A DNA stretch of 64,000 nucleotides from IMG/VR virus record IMGVR_UViG_3300028802_000007, positions 1 to 64,000 of that record, one strand, 5' to 3'. The position numbers and the translations under genes were made by a program. The DNA comes from a virus. Below, in pieces: positions 54,469 to 63,500 of this stretch (the first letter of the stretch is position 1; the number at the start of each line of letters is the position of its first letter). Below the pieces are notes generated by a model. It worked only from the letters and a program-made list of their open reading frames with translations, was not told the DNA's origin and did not search any database.

Positions 54469-55415
54469 CGCACTGAGACCCCGTCGAAGCGGTAGGTGGC
54501 GAGCAACGCCGCTGCATCAGGGACCAGAAGCTCGAGGTCCGATGCCCGGGCCCCGCTGGGGACAGACCGGATGATGGGCTTGGTCAGCTTGACCTCACCG
54601 ATCTGGAGGCTCTCGAGCTGGGTCATGCCCCGCGACCGGGTCTCCGACGCCCCGAACAGCCACGCCATGATGTGGCCCGCTGCCAGCGAGATCTCGTTGG
54701 GCAGCTTGTAGTGGTACGCCGCCGAGACCACGTCGGTCGCCTCGAGGTTGGCGTCGAAGACGACCGTGCCCTCGTCGTAGTTGATGGTGAAGCCGGTGGT
54801 GATGACGGCACCGTTCTTCGAGATGACCGGGGCCCCGCCGATGGGCACGCCCCACGCGTCCTCACCGTCCTGATCCGCGTACCACCACTGGTTCGTGGCG
54901 GCCCACGTCTGGCCGTCCTCTGTCTGGAGCGTCTCGCCCGGCTCCGTGAAGTCCCAGCCGTACTCGTAGCTGAAGCGCACGACCGGCGTGGCGAGCCCGA
55001 TGTTGGGGACCACCAGAGCGTTGAACAGTCCGGCGGAGGTCAGGGCGAGGGAGACGACCTCGACGTACCTCTGGCTGCTGTTGATGAACAGACCCGTCGT
55101 GTCCACCTGGACGTACTGGGTGTTCGTGACGTAGATGCGGAACTGGCTCATCCGCTTCACCGGCCAGTGGAACGGGTACGCCCGTCGCTGACCGATGTCG
55201 AAGTCGCTCTCCGGGTAGCGCCACGAGTGCTGCTCTCCCGTGATGGTGCCACCCCGGAAGTCGTGCTGCTGTGGCACACGCGGAACGAGGCAGTAGTTGT
55301 TGACCCAAGTCGTCGCTTGGGCCGCAAGCGAAGCCCACGTCGCCGGATCGTGCTCGCTCATGTCGATACCGAAGCCCATCTTCCTGAACCGGTCATAAGT
55401 GATGTAGGCGGGCAT
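54465..55415 (-). CDS. Head-tail connector (gp6-like) with beta insertion
   Basis: Of 316 residues the N-terminus (YITYDRFRKMGFGIDMSEHDP, LAAQATTWVNNYC) and C-terminus (SLAAGHIMAWLFG, DLELLVPDAAALLATY) are helical as in connector adaptors. The centre holds a larger beta-domain. It starts downstream of the capsid hairpin. Its position directly after capsid supports the call. Confidence 0.7.
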   Translation of the reverse strand: MPAYITYDRFRKMGFGIDMSEHDPATWASLAAQATTWVNNYCLVPRVPQQHDFRGGTITGEQHSWRYPESDFDIGQRRAYPFHWPVKRMSQFRIYVTNTQYVQVDTTGLFINSSQRYVEVVSLALTSAGLFNALVVPNIGLATPVVRFSYEYGWDFTEPGETLQTEDGQTWAATNQWWYADQDGEDAWGVPIGGAPVISKNGAVITTGFTINYDEGTVVFDANLEATDVVSAAYHYKLPNEISLAAGHIMAWLFGASETRSRGMTQLESLQIGEVKLTKPIIRSVPSGARASDLELLVPDAAALLATYRFDGVSVR

Positions 55416-55437
55416 CGGAGCTCCTGATGTTGGCGCT

Positions 55438-55475
55438 GGGTCGGCCCTTTAGGAGGGTACAAAAAGGGCCGACCC
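55438..55475 (-). terminator. Hairpin after major capsid gene
   Basis: GGGTCGGCCCTTT (minus strand, 55475-55463) pairs perfectly with AAAGGGCCGACCC (55450-55438) over 13 bases, loop 12, just after the capsid stop. The T run lies inside the stem/loop, so this is probably a partial terminator or 3' stabiliser of capsid mRNA. As a palindrome it would act on either strand. Confidence 0.6.
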
Positions 55476-55497
55476 AAGCGTCAGATGAGGGTTGGGT

Positions 55498-56853
55498 CTA
55501 GACGACCTTCACCCTGATCTTGTTGTTCCACGGCAGGACCTTCACCGCGAGCCCGTTCATCAGGAAGACGATGTACAGGTGGGTGAGCTGGCCCGAGATA
55601 CCGATGGGGATCTCGAGGACCGTGGGACCGGGCGTCCCCAAGTAGGGGAGCGTGATGCTCTCCTCGTCGAGGATGTACAGGTCGCGGACCTTGTTGCCGC
55701 TGTAGGTGGAGGCGTGGTACGAGCTGATCGAGTCGCCAGGGACGACGGCCCACGGGAGCGGGCCTCCGACCGTGTTGATCTGATCGGCCACGACGCCGAC
55801 GCCCAGGTTCACCTGCTGCTCTCCCGCAAGGATGCGGAAGTTCGGGTCCTGCTGCTGGTTGAAGGTGATCTTCTCCGACGGGTGGCTCCAGAGGATGCTG
55901 GAACGGCCACCGGCCTGGATGATCGGCAGGACAGCCGCGTCAGCAGCGACGCGGAAGTTGCCGGTCGTGGTCGGAGCGGTCGCCGGGTCCAGGTTCTGGG
56001 CGTCGGCGCTGTTGAGAAGCTGGCGAAGGCCGGTGAAGGCGTTGGCGTCGTAGAGCCCGAGCTCGTTGTCCGCCGTGCCGCCGGAGTCGCTGGCGTTGCC
56101 CTCGAAGATGGTGGTCTGCATGCGGTGCGCGATGCTCCGCAGGCCACCTTGGAGCTCGATCTGCTCCGGGTTGTAGTTCATCCCACCGGCCATCACAGCG
56201 AACTGCGACTTGAGCGAGATGCCACGCCGGGTCGCCAGGATGGCGATGTTCGTGGTCTTGCGGACGTACGTCGAGGTGTCGTCCGTGACGGTGCCGAGCT
56301 CCGCCATGAACTTCGCGTCGCCGTACGCGGTGATCTGGTTCCAGGCGTGGACGAGGCCGTTCGCCGGCTCCTTCCGCATCCGGTCATAGGCCGGGAAGAT
56401 GCGGATGAAGATCTCGTAGAGCAGCGGCTCCAGGTCCTGCCGGATCAGCGCGGTGGCACCCGTGGTATCGAGGGCCTTGGCGACGTCCGGGTCGAGGGTG
56501 CCGTGCAGTCCGTTGAAGGCGTTCTGGGCCGCGAAGCCTGCGGTGTTCAGCCACAGGTCAAGCGGAACGCCTGTACCGGACTCACGAGCCTGCCGCGAGA
56601 AGAGCGAACCAAGCTGGTTGTCGCTCTTGGTGCGGAGGGTCTCGAAGAGGGTGTCACGCTCGTCAGGCGTGATGTATCGGCGACGGACTTCGGGGTCCGG
56701 CGTCGCTTGCTGCTCGATCGTCTTCGCCACTTCAGGAGCCGGCGCAGCCACGTTGGGCTCGTCGTTCATCTTGGCGAGGGTCGAGCCGATCTGCTCGAGC
56801 GTCTCGGAGTTGCTCTTCAGCAACGCCGCGATCTCCTCGTAGGTCATGGGCAT
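55498..56853 (-). CDS. Major capsid protein (HK97 fold)
   Basis: The 451-residue product has a helical N-terminal region (about 1-60), LGSLFSRQARES, and the HK97-type body: IRQDLEPLLYEIFIRIFPAY, TAYGDAKFMAELGTVTDD (E-loop region), RRGISLKSQFAVMAGG, SSILWSHPSEKITFNQQ and C-terminal strands ending NNKIRVKVV. Start ATG at 56853 is preceded by AAGGA. It directly follows the protease-scaffold gene and is followed by a strong hairpin. Confidence 0.9.
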   Translation of the reverse strand: MPMTYEEIAALLKSNSETLEQIGSTLAKMNDEPNVAAPAPEVAKTIEQQATPDPEVRRRYITPDERDTLFETLRTKSDNQLGSLFSRQARESGTGVPLDLWLNTAGFAAQNAFNGLHGTLDPDVAKALDTTGATALIRQDLEPLLYEIFIRIFPAYDRMRKEPANGLVHAWNQITAYGDAKFMAELGTVTDDTSTYVRKTTNIAILATRRGISLKSQFAVMAGGMNYNPEQIELQGGLRSIAHRMQTTIFEGNASDSGGTADNELGLYDANAFTGLRQLLNSADAQNLDPATAPTTTGNFRVAADAAVLPIIQAGGRSSILWSHPSEKITFNQQQDPNFRILAGEQQVNLGVGVVADQINTVGGPLPWAVVPGDSISSYHASTYSGNKVRDLYILDEESITLPYLGTPGPTVLEIPIGISGQLTHLYIVFLMNGLAVKVLPWNNKIRVKVV

Positions 56854-56857
56854 GTGT

Positions 56858-58279
56858 TCAATCCTTCTTGAGGAGGTCCACGAACGCCTCTCCATAGACC
56901 GACTTCAGGGACTCGAAGTCCTTGGCAGCGTCGGTCACCTGGGTCCGCTTCCCCATGGGGGTCGCGGCGAGGCGGGTCAACAGGGCAGACATGTCGTTCA
57001 TGGCCTTCTCAGCCAGAACGAGCGCCTGATCGCGCTCCTGCTCCAGACGAACGTTCGCGGTCTTCGCTTCGACCAGCTCGCGGGTGATCGAGAGCATCAA
57101 CTCGTTGTTCGCGTGGATGGACGCCGTCAGGGTCGGCTGGAGATCCAGCTCCTCGACGTTGTCCGCTTCGGCAGGGGCGTCCCCGTTCTCAGGGCTGCTC
57201 TCCTCAGAGGGAGCTTCCTGCGGGGCCGGGGCAGCACCGTCGCTGTCCTCGGTGTCATCGGGAGGCGGAGTCTCGAACTCCGCGAGGTGGGCTGCAAGCT
57301 CCTCACCAGTGAGGGTCGGCTCGTCGCCCTTCGAGGAAGCGTCGTCGTGGGGATGGTTCTCATCCCCGTAGGCGCTCATGTGGGAGTGGTCGTGCTCGCT
57401 GCCCTGCTTGTCATCGACGTGGGTGTGGCCCTCGTCGTGGCTGTGGGCATGCGTGTGGGCGTGGTCGTGGGAATGGACGATGCCGTTCCAGTGCTCGTGG
57501 TTGTGGTCATGCTCGTGAGCATGGGGGTGGGTGTGATCAGCAGGCTTCTTCGCCTTCTCCAACTCCACGTCTTCGTCACTGGTGATCTCCACCATCGTGC
57601 CGTCAGCCGGGGCCTCGATGCCCTCCATGACCTCGCCAGTGCCTTCGCTCTCTTGGACCTCGAGCGGCATCTCGGCGATGTAACCGACCTCGCCGTCGCT
57701 GCGCTCGATGACCTCACCGGTCTCCGGCGGAGCATCGCCATCAGCCCACGACATGGTCAGGCCACCGTTGAGGCTCTTGACCGCGTACTCGACCCAGGAT
57801 CGCGGGTTCGCCGGGACGCCGACGATGGAGGTCTCGAGGAGGTCGATGTGGTCGATGACGTAGCGACCGGACTCCTTGGATCGGGTCGCGCCACCGTCGG
57901 GGATGCGGGCACCGATCGACAGGCCCAGCTTGGTGCCGTTGTCGATGGCCTCCCACGCCTTGACGGCTCGCGGGTTGGCCTCGTTGACCACGATGTCGAA
58001 GACGAGATCCTGGATCTCGGAGTCCTGCGGGTGGGAGCGGAGCACGGCCCGCTCGACCGAACCCGCCACATCCTCCGGCACCTCGTACCGGTGGTTGAGG
58101 AAGATGGTCATGTTGTTGTTGGCGGTGGTCTCCATCTCGGACAGTGCGGTCCGGGTGATGGTGTCGCCGTGGCGGTCCTTGATGGATGACGACGCCACGC
58201 CATGGAACCGCTTCCGTCCGTCGGCGTCGCTCGACGCCTTCAGGAGCGGGACGAAGATCTTGAACGTGCTCTCGGTCAT
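56858..58279 (-). CDS. Prohead protease fused to His-rich and scaffold regions
   Basis: Residues 1-180 are an HK97-type (S78) prohead protease: FHGVASSSIKDRHGDTI, IFLNHRYEVPEDVAG (catalytic His), GTKLGLSIGARI (catalytic Ser) and LLETSIVGVPANP. Then comes an acidic linker and a striking His/Asp block (about 240-300, for example DHTHPHAHEHDHNHEHWNG). An acidic stretch and a C-terminal coiled coil (ITRELVEAKTANVRLEQERD) follow that probably serve as scaffold and are cut away. The His block is unusual and should bind metals. ATG overlaps the glycosyltransferase stop. Confidence 0.85.
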   Translation of the reverse strand: MTESTFKIFVPLLKASSDADGRKRFHGVASSSIKDRHGDTITRTALSEMETTANNNMTIFLNHRYEVPEDVAGSVERAVLRSHPQDSEIQDLVFDIVVNEANPRAVKAWEAIDNGTKLGLSIGARIPDGGATRSKESGRYVIDHIDLLETSIVGVPANPRSWVEYAVKSLNGGLTMSWADGDAPPETGEVIERSDGEVGYIAEMPLEVQESEGTGEVMEGIEAPADGTMVEITSDEDVELEKAKKPADHTHPHAHEHDHNHEHWNGIVHSHDHAHTHAHSHDEGHTHVDDKQGSEHDHSHMSAYGDENHPHDDASSKGDEPTLTGEELAAHLAEFETPPPDDTEDSDGAAPAPQEAPSEESSPENGDAPAEADNVEELDLQPTLTASIHANNELMLSITRELVEAKTANVRLEQERDQALVLAEKAMNDMSALLTRLAATPMGKRTQVTDAAKDFESLKSVYGEAFVDLLKKD

Positions 58280-59550
58280 GTGGCTGCCCCTTCCGATGGG
58301 TCAGTACTGGGCACCGTTGGCTCGAGCTTCTCGAGGGCGGTGATGTACTCATCGAACTTGGACGCGGCCACGTCCCAAGTCGCCAGAGAGCGGATGTGCT
58401 CCACTCCGGCATGGCCGAGATCCCTCTGGAGGCCCTTGGAGCGGAACATCCGCTCGATGGCTTCCGTGAAGGCTGCGATGTCCGGCAGCCATGTGTCCTC
58501 GCCTGACGGCGGGGTGCTCATGTAGCCGCTTGGCTCGAGGAGGATGCCGCCGGGCCCGACGTACTCAGGGATGGCGGAGACGTTCTGGGCGATGACCGGG
58601 GTGCCGCAGGCCAGAGCCTCCATGTTCCCCAGACCAGCGCCCTCTCCTCGAGAGGTGCTGACGACGACATCGAAGGCCGACAGGAGGACGTTCATGTCCT
58701 CGATCGCCCAGCCCTCGAAGCTGTTGTGCAGGCCCGGGAAGTGGAACCGATCCGGCCTCACCTTCTCGGCGTTCCGCAGGAGCATGTCCTGCATCCGCAA
58801 GCCCACGTTCATGGCCTCGTCCTGACAGTGGAACCAGGCCTCGACCTCGCTGTACTTCTCCATCACCGGCCACAGGGCCTTGATGAGCGCGGCGTAGTCC
58901 TTGCGCCCGCTGTTGGTGTCCACTCGACCGACGAGGTACTTGTCAGGGTCGAGTCCGAAGGCCCGCTTGCAGTCGTTCTTCGTCTTGCAGACGATGCCAG
59001 TCGAGGTCGTCTTGGGCTTCTCCCAGATCGGCCAGAACATCTCCTGGTCGATGGCGTGATAGACGAGCTCGCTGGGCTGGTAGAACTTCTGGCCCCACTC
59101 GCTCATGGCGATGACGTTGGTGACCTTGGGCAGGATCGTCGTCCACGTCGGCGGGAGGTTGGTCCCATCGACGGGGATGTAGGCCAGCATGGGCCGGTAC
59201 TGGAGCAAGATCCGGTCCGGGTCCTTGGTGTTGGCGAAGAGCGTGTTCAGGATGACCTGAGGGTCCTGAAGGATGACCACAACGTCGGGATCGACCTTGC
59301 CGAGCATCTCGACGATGCGAGCCCGACCGTAGATGTCGCCTTGAACGATGGTGTCCGGGCGGTACAGGCGGAGCGGCGTGACGTGCGAGTGGTACGGTCG
59401 CTCGCAGTTCCACGAGTCGCCCCGGTAGTTCGTGGCGAGGACGTGGATCTGATGTCCGAAGTCCTCGACCAGCCGCTCGCCGATCGCATGCGTGACCCGT
59501 GAGAAGCCGGTCGTGCAACCGGCATCACTCAGCCAGAGTACCTTCGCCAA
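58276..59550 (-). CDS. Glycosyltransferase, GT-B fold (GT4-like)
   Basis: The 424-residue enzyme (TTG start with GGAGG six bases upstream) shows an N-terminal Rossmann domain (KVLWLSDAGCTTGFSRVTHA), a central YLVGRVDTNSGRKDYAALIK, and the C-terminal donor site RGEGAGLGNMEALACGTPVI with the E-x7-E-like acid pair of GT4 enzymes. It could glycosylate virion proteins or modified phage DNA, or alter host glycans. Its place inside the head operon next to protease and capsid favours virion glycosylation. The ATG-based longer frame has implausible N-terminal composition. Confidence 0.85.
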   Translation of the reverse strand: MAKVLWLSDAGCTTGFSRVTHAIGERLVEDFGHQIHVLATNYRGDSWNCERPYHSHVTPLRLYRPDTIVQGDIYGRARIVEMLGKVDPDVVVILQDPQVILNTLFANTKDPDRILLQYRPMLAYIPVDGTNLPPTWTTILPKVTNVIAMSEWGQKFYQPSELVYHAIDQEMFWPIWEKPKTTSTGIVCKTKNDCKRAFGLDPDKYLVGRVDTNSGRKDYAALIKALWPVMEKYSEVEAWFHCQDEAMNVGLRMQDMLLRNAEKVRPDRFHFPGLHNSFEGWAIEDMNVLLSAFDVVVSTSRGEGAGLGNMEALACGTPVIAQNVSAIPEYVGPGGILLEPSGYMSTPPSGEDTWLPDIAAFTEAIERMFRSKGLQRDLGHAGVEHIRSLATWDVAASKFDEYITALEKLEPTVPSTDPSEGAAT

Positions 59551-59785
59551 GTTCGTCCTCCACGCCCTCTTCAGGGCTGATGGTTCGTCCTGCCGGAAGC
59601 CGGTGCTTCTCGAAGCAGGGCCTGCACAGTTGCAGCGAGGCCTTGGATGTGTTCCTGTGCCAGACGCTGTAGGCCGTCGCGCCCTCAGAGCCGCACAAGA
59701 TGCAGGCCTTGAGCTCACGCTCGATCTTGCGCTGGAGGTCCTCCAACTGACGACGCGTCAGGCTCTTGAGGGCGTCATCCATCAT
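59525..59785 (-). CDS. Zinc-finger protein, 86 residues
   Basis: A helix (KSLTRRQLEDLQRKIERELK) is followed by ACILCGSEGATAY and LCRPCFEKHRLPAG, a four-Cys treble-clef-like finger. Similar small fingers accompany HNH or packaging genes in phages. Overlaps both neighbours. Function unknown. Confidence 0.7.
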   Translation of the reverse strand: MMDDALKSLTRRQLEDLQRKIERELKACILCGSEGATAYSVWHRNTSKASLQLCRPCFEKHRLPAGRTISPEEGVEDELGEGTLAE

Positions 59786-60035
59786 CGAGATGCTCCCCGC
59801 CCCAGACCGTCGCGTTGATCCACCGTCGTTCCCGCTGGCGATAGGCCGTGGGATGGTCGGCCTTCCGACGACTCAGGCGGTACAACTCGGCCTGCTGGGC
59901 GAGGTCCTCGTCCAGGACCTGGTGCCGGCTGATCGGCAGTTCACGGGTCCGGGCGGAGTTCCTCCAGTAGCCCGGGTTCCTCGTCCGCCAGCGCCTGACA
60001 GCCTCAGCGTTCTTCTCTGGGTCGGCCCACGGCAT
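59775..60035 (-). CDS. Hypothetical basic protein, 86 residues
   Basis: Arg- and Trp-rich helical product (PEKNAEAVRRWRTRNPGYWR, YRLSRRKADHPTAYRQRERR), with ADPEKNAEAVRRWRTRN typical of N-termini of phage HNH-related and DNA-binding proteins, but no HNH motif. ATG overlaps the preceding TAA. Confidence 0.65.
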   Translation of the reverse strand: MPWADPEKNAEAVRRWRTRNPGYWRNSARTRELPISRHQVLDEDLAQQAELYRLSRRKADHPTAYRQRERRWINATVWGGEHLDDG

Positions 60036-60352
60036 TACTGCCGACGGACAGTCACCTGGACCTCCGGGGACGTCGTCTGGACGCGGCCCCCTGGATAAGT
60101 CACTTCCCACTGGACGTTGAAGGTGCCCGGGACCGACAGGTCGTTCGGGCCCCACGAGTAGCTGACGCTGCCTGCGACGGCGCTGAGGACGGTCGCTCCG
60201 GCGTTGACCTGATACCGCTTGTCGGCTGGCTGCTTCATCTGGAAGCGAACCGAGCAGCCGGTCAGGTCGATGATCGAGGAGATGTCGTCCTCCTCGTGGA
60301 TGATCGCCTTGATGTCCGGGGCCGTGTCGCCCTGGACGAAGGTCAGACTCAC
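60035..60352 (-). CDS. Beta-sandwich protein, BppU N-terminal-like
   Basis: From a GTG overlapping the preceding stop; SLTFVQGDTAPDIKAIIHEE, IIDLTGCSVRFQMKQPADKR and GTFNVQWEVTYPGG follow the strand pattern of the BppU N-terminal domain found in baseplate and tail-fibre proteins. Size 105 residues suits a single domain. It follows the giant repeat protein, supporting a tail/virion role. Confidence 0.7.
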   Translation of the reverse strand: MSLTFVQGDTAPDIKAIIHEEDDISSIIDLTGCSVRFQMKQPADKRYQVNAGATVLSAVAGSVSYSWGPNDLSVPGTFNVQWEVTYPGGRVQTTSPEVQVTVRRQ

Positions 60353-60537
60353 ACGCTCCCTCGCACGAACTCGAGGAGGCCCACGACGATGCCGATGGGC
60401 CAGGCCCACGTCCCAAGGAAGTCACCGACAGACGTGATGACCTCGACGTGGATGGCGGGCAGGACGACCGACAGGAGCAGGCAGATGAGCCCAGCGACGA
60501 AGCCGACGGCCACTGCCCGGATCACTCGGTTGAGCAT
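60349..60537 (-). CDS. Two-span membrane protein, 62 residues
   Basis: Two hydrophobic helices (AVAVGFVAGLICLLLSVVL and AWPIGIVVGLLEF) in 62 residues, holin-like in shape. ATG overlaps the giant gene stop (TGATG). Virion or lysis role unclear. Confidence 0.6.
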   Translation of the reverse strand: MLNRVIRAVAVGFVAGLICLLLSVVLPAIHVEVITSVGDFLGTWAWPIGIVVGLLEFVRGSV

Positions 60538-63500
60538 CAAACGACCTCCGCATCGAGAGTGAAGTACGACCGGCGCGTCCAGAACCAGGTGAAGTCCATG
60601 GTCCTCGCAGACAGGCTGGGCGCGATGGTCGCCGCGCTCAGGCTGCCCTCGATGGTCCCGGCTGTGGTCGTCCCGGCGATGGTGTCCGCCGTGGTGGTGG
60701 ACTCAATCTCCTGGACGATGTGCCGACTGATGGACGCATCGACGGTGAAGTTGCCGTAGCCCGGACCCGTGATCTGGGCGTCGGCGGTGAAGGACCGCTG
60801 ACCAGCCGCCCCAACGGACGCATCCGCCGTGAACGAGCCAGCCCTTCCGGCCTTGATGATGGCGCGAGCGGTGAACGACCCGGTGCGGACGATCCGCAGC
60901 AGGGCGGATGCCGTGAAGGTCCCGGTCCGGGTCCGCTGGATGACCGCATCGACGAGGAACGTGCCGCCTGCCACGAAGAGCGTGACGTAGGCGTCTGCCG
61001 TGAGCGATCCAGTTCGGAGGGTCGCGATGACAGCGTTGGTGGTCACCCCGCCCGTTCGGGTGGCCCTGATCACCGCATTGGCGGTCAGGGAGCCAGTCGC
61101 TGTTCGCTTCGCGATGGCGTTCGCCGTGAACGAGCCGACCGAGCTCGAGCGCAGGACCGCGTCGGCCCGCATCGTAGCAGACCGCGTGGCACGCACAATA
61201 GCGTCCGCGCTGAATGCGGCGGTGGTTCCGCCAGCGATCCACGCAGCCGCTGTGAAAGTGCCCGTGCTCGTCCGCTTGACTACAGCGTCGGCGACGAAGG
61301 TCCTATTGAAGCTGGCCTTGATAACGGCGGATGCCGTGAACGAGCCCGACCGGCTGGCGAGGACGACGGCGTTGGCCGTGTAGGACCCCGACCGGGTGGC
61401 CTTGATGGTCGCGTCAGCGGTGTACGCACCAGTGCGCGTCGCGAGGATCAGGGCGTTGGCGACGAAGGTGCCTGTGCGGGTTGCCTTGATGACCGCGTCG
61501 CCCTTGAACGAGCCAGCGCCGGCTGTCGGGGAGATGATCCAGGCGTCTGCGGTGAAGGAGCCCGCGAAGGTCCGCCGGATGACGGCATCGGCGGTGAAGG
61601 ACCCGGCCCTCGTGGCCTTGATGACCGCGTTCGCGGTCGTCGAGCCGGTCTGGGACCGCAGGATGAGGGCGGAAGCGGTGAACGAGCCCGCTCGAGTCGC
61701 CTTGATGACCGCATTGGCGCTGAACGAGCCGCTGAACGTCTTCAGCAGCAGGGCGTTGGCCGTGAACGATCCGGTGATGCTCAGGCGCAGGACGACGGCG
61801 TTGACCGTGAACGTCCCGGTCTGGTTGAGCCGCAGGACGATCGCGTTCGCCGTGAACGAGCCTGTTCGAGTGGCCTTGAGGACGGCGTCAGCCGAGAACG
61901 CCCCGGTAGCGGTCCGCTTGACGACGGCAGAGGCGGTGAAGCTGCCGGTGAACGTGGCCCGGATCACGGCGTTGGCCGTGTAGGACCCCGACGCCGTCCT
62001 CAGGATGACCGCGTTGCCAGTGAAGCTACCGGTCAGGGTCTTCTTGATGGCGGCGGAGGCGAGGAAGGCCGCCACACCAACCCCGCCGATCCACGCATCA
62101 ACGGTGTACGTCCCTGTCTGGGTGCGCTTGATGACGGCGTCGGCCCGGAAGCGCGGCATGATGACCGCGTTGGCCGTGTAGGCACCCGTCTGGGTCCGCT
62201 TCAGGACCGCATCCGCCGAGAAGCGCGGCATGATGACGGCGTTGACCGTCAGCGATCCGGCTTGGGTTCGGAAGATGACCGCGTTGGCTGTATACGACCC
62301 CGTCCGGGTCGCCTTGATGGCGGCATCGGCGGTCAGGGAGCCCGTGCGGGTCGCCTTGACGACCGCGTCAGCGAGGAACGTCCCCGTCCGGGTGGACTTG
62401 AGGACAGCGTTGGCCGTGAAGGAGCTCGTCGCGGTCCGGGCCAGCACGGCGTTGGCCGTGAAGCTGCCCGTCTGGGTCCGCAGGATGGTCGCGTTGCCGG
62501 TGAACGAGCCGGATCGGGTCGCGAAGATGACCGCGTTGGCCGTGTACGACCCGCTGATGGTCGCCTTGATCAGGGCAGAGGCGCTGAACGAGCCGGTCAG
62601 GGTCGCCTTGACAACGGCATTGGCAGTGAAGCTGCCGGTGCGCGTGATCTGGACCCAGGCCGACGCCGTGAACGCTCCGGCGATGGTCTTCTTGATGACC
62701 GCATCGGCGGAGAGGGAGCCGGTGCGGGTCAGCCGGATGACCGCGTCTGCGGTGAAGCTCCCGGTCCTCGTCGCCTTGACGACCGCGTTCGCCGTGAAAC
62801 TCGACGTGATGGTCGCCTTGACCACGGCGTTGGCTGTGAAGGTGCCCGTCCGGGTCACGACGATGAGGGCGTTGGCCGTGAAGCTGCCCGTCGCGGTCTT
62901 CAGGACCACCGCATTGGCGGTGAAGGACCCAGTCCTGGTGGACTTGAGAACCGCGTCGGCTGCGAACGAGCCGGTGCGGGTGCTCTTGATGACCGCGTTT
63001 GCCGTGAACGTCCCCGTCTGGGGGCGCAGGATCAGAGCCGATGCCGTGAAGCTTCCGGTGCCGGTCTTCAGGAGGACGGCGTTGGCTGTGTAGCTGCCCG
63101 TGCGTGTGCTCTTGATGGCCGCGTCGGCCTTGAACGAGCCCGTGATGGCCGCCTTGATGACAGCCGCTGCGGTGAACGATCCGGGCTGGGGCCGCAGGAT
63201 GAGAGCGGCTGCGGTGAAGGACCCGGTCTGGGTGCGGAGAACCACCGCGTTGGCAGTGAAGGTGCCGGTTCGAGTCGCCTTCAGGACAGCGTTGGCGGTG
63301 AAGGAACCCGTGACTGTCCGCACGATCGCGGCGTTGGCCGTGAACGAGCTCGAGATGGTCGCCTTGACCACCGCGTTGGCTGTCAGCGAGAAGGCGGTGT
63401 CGGCGACGAAGTAGAAGTCGAAGGCGGTGTCTTCAGCCGACCAGATCGACAGGTTCCAGATGCTCGTGCCGCCGCCCGCGTACACAGACGTGGTGTACAG

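Noticed and set aside
60727-63395. CRISPR-like or telomere-like tandem array
   Set aside because: The units are 42-base imperfect coding repeats in one continuous frame with no spacer structure.
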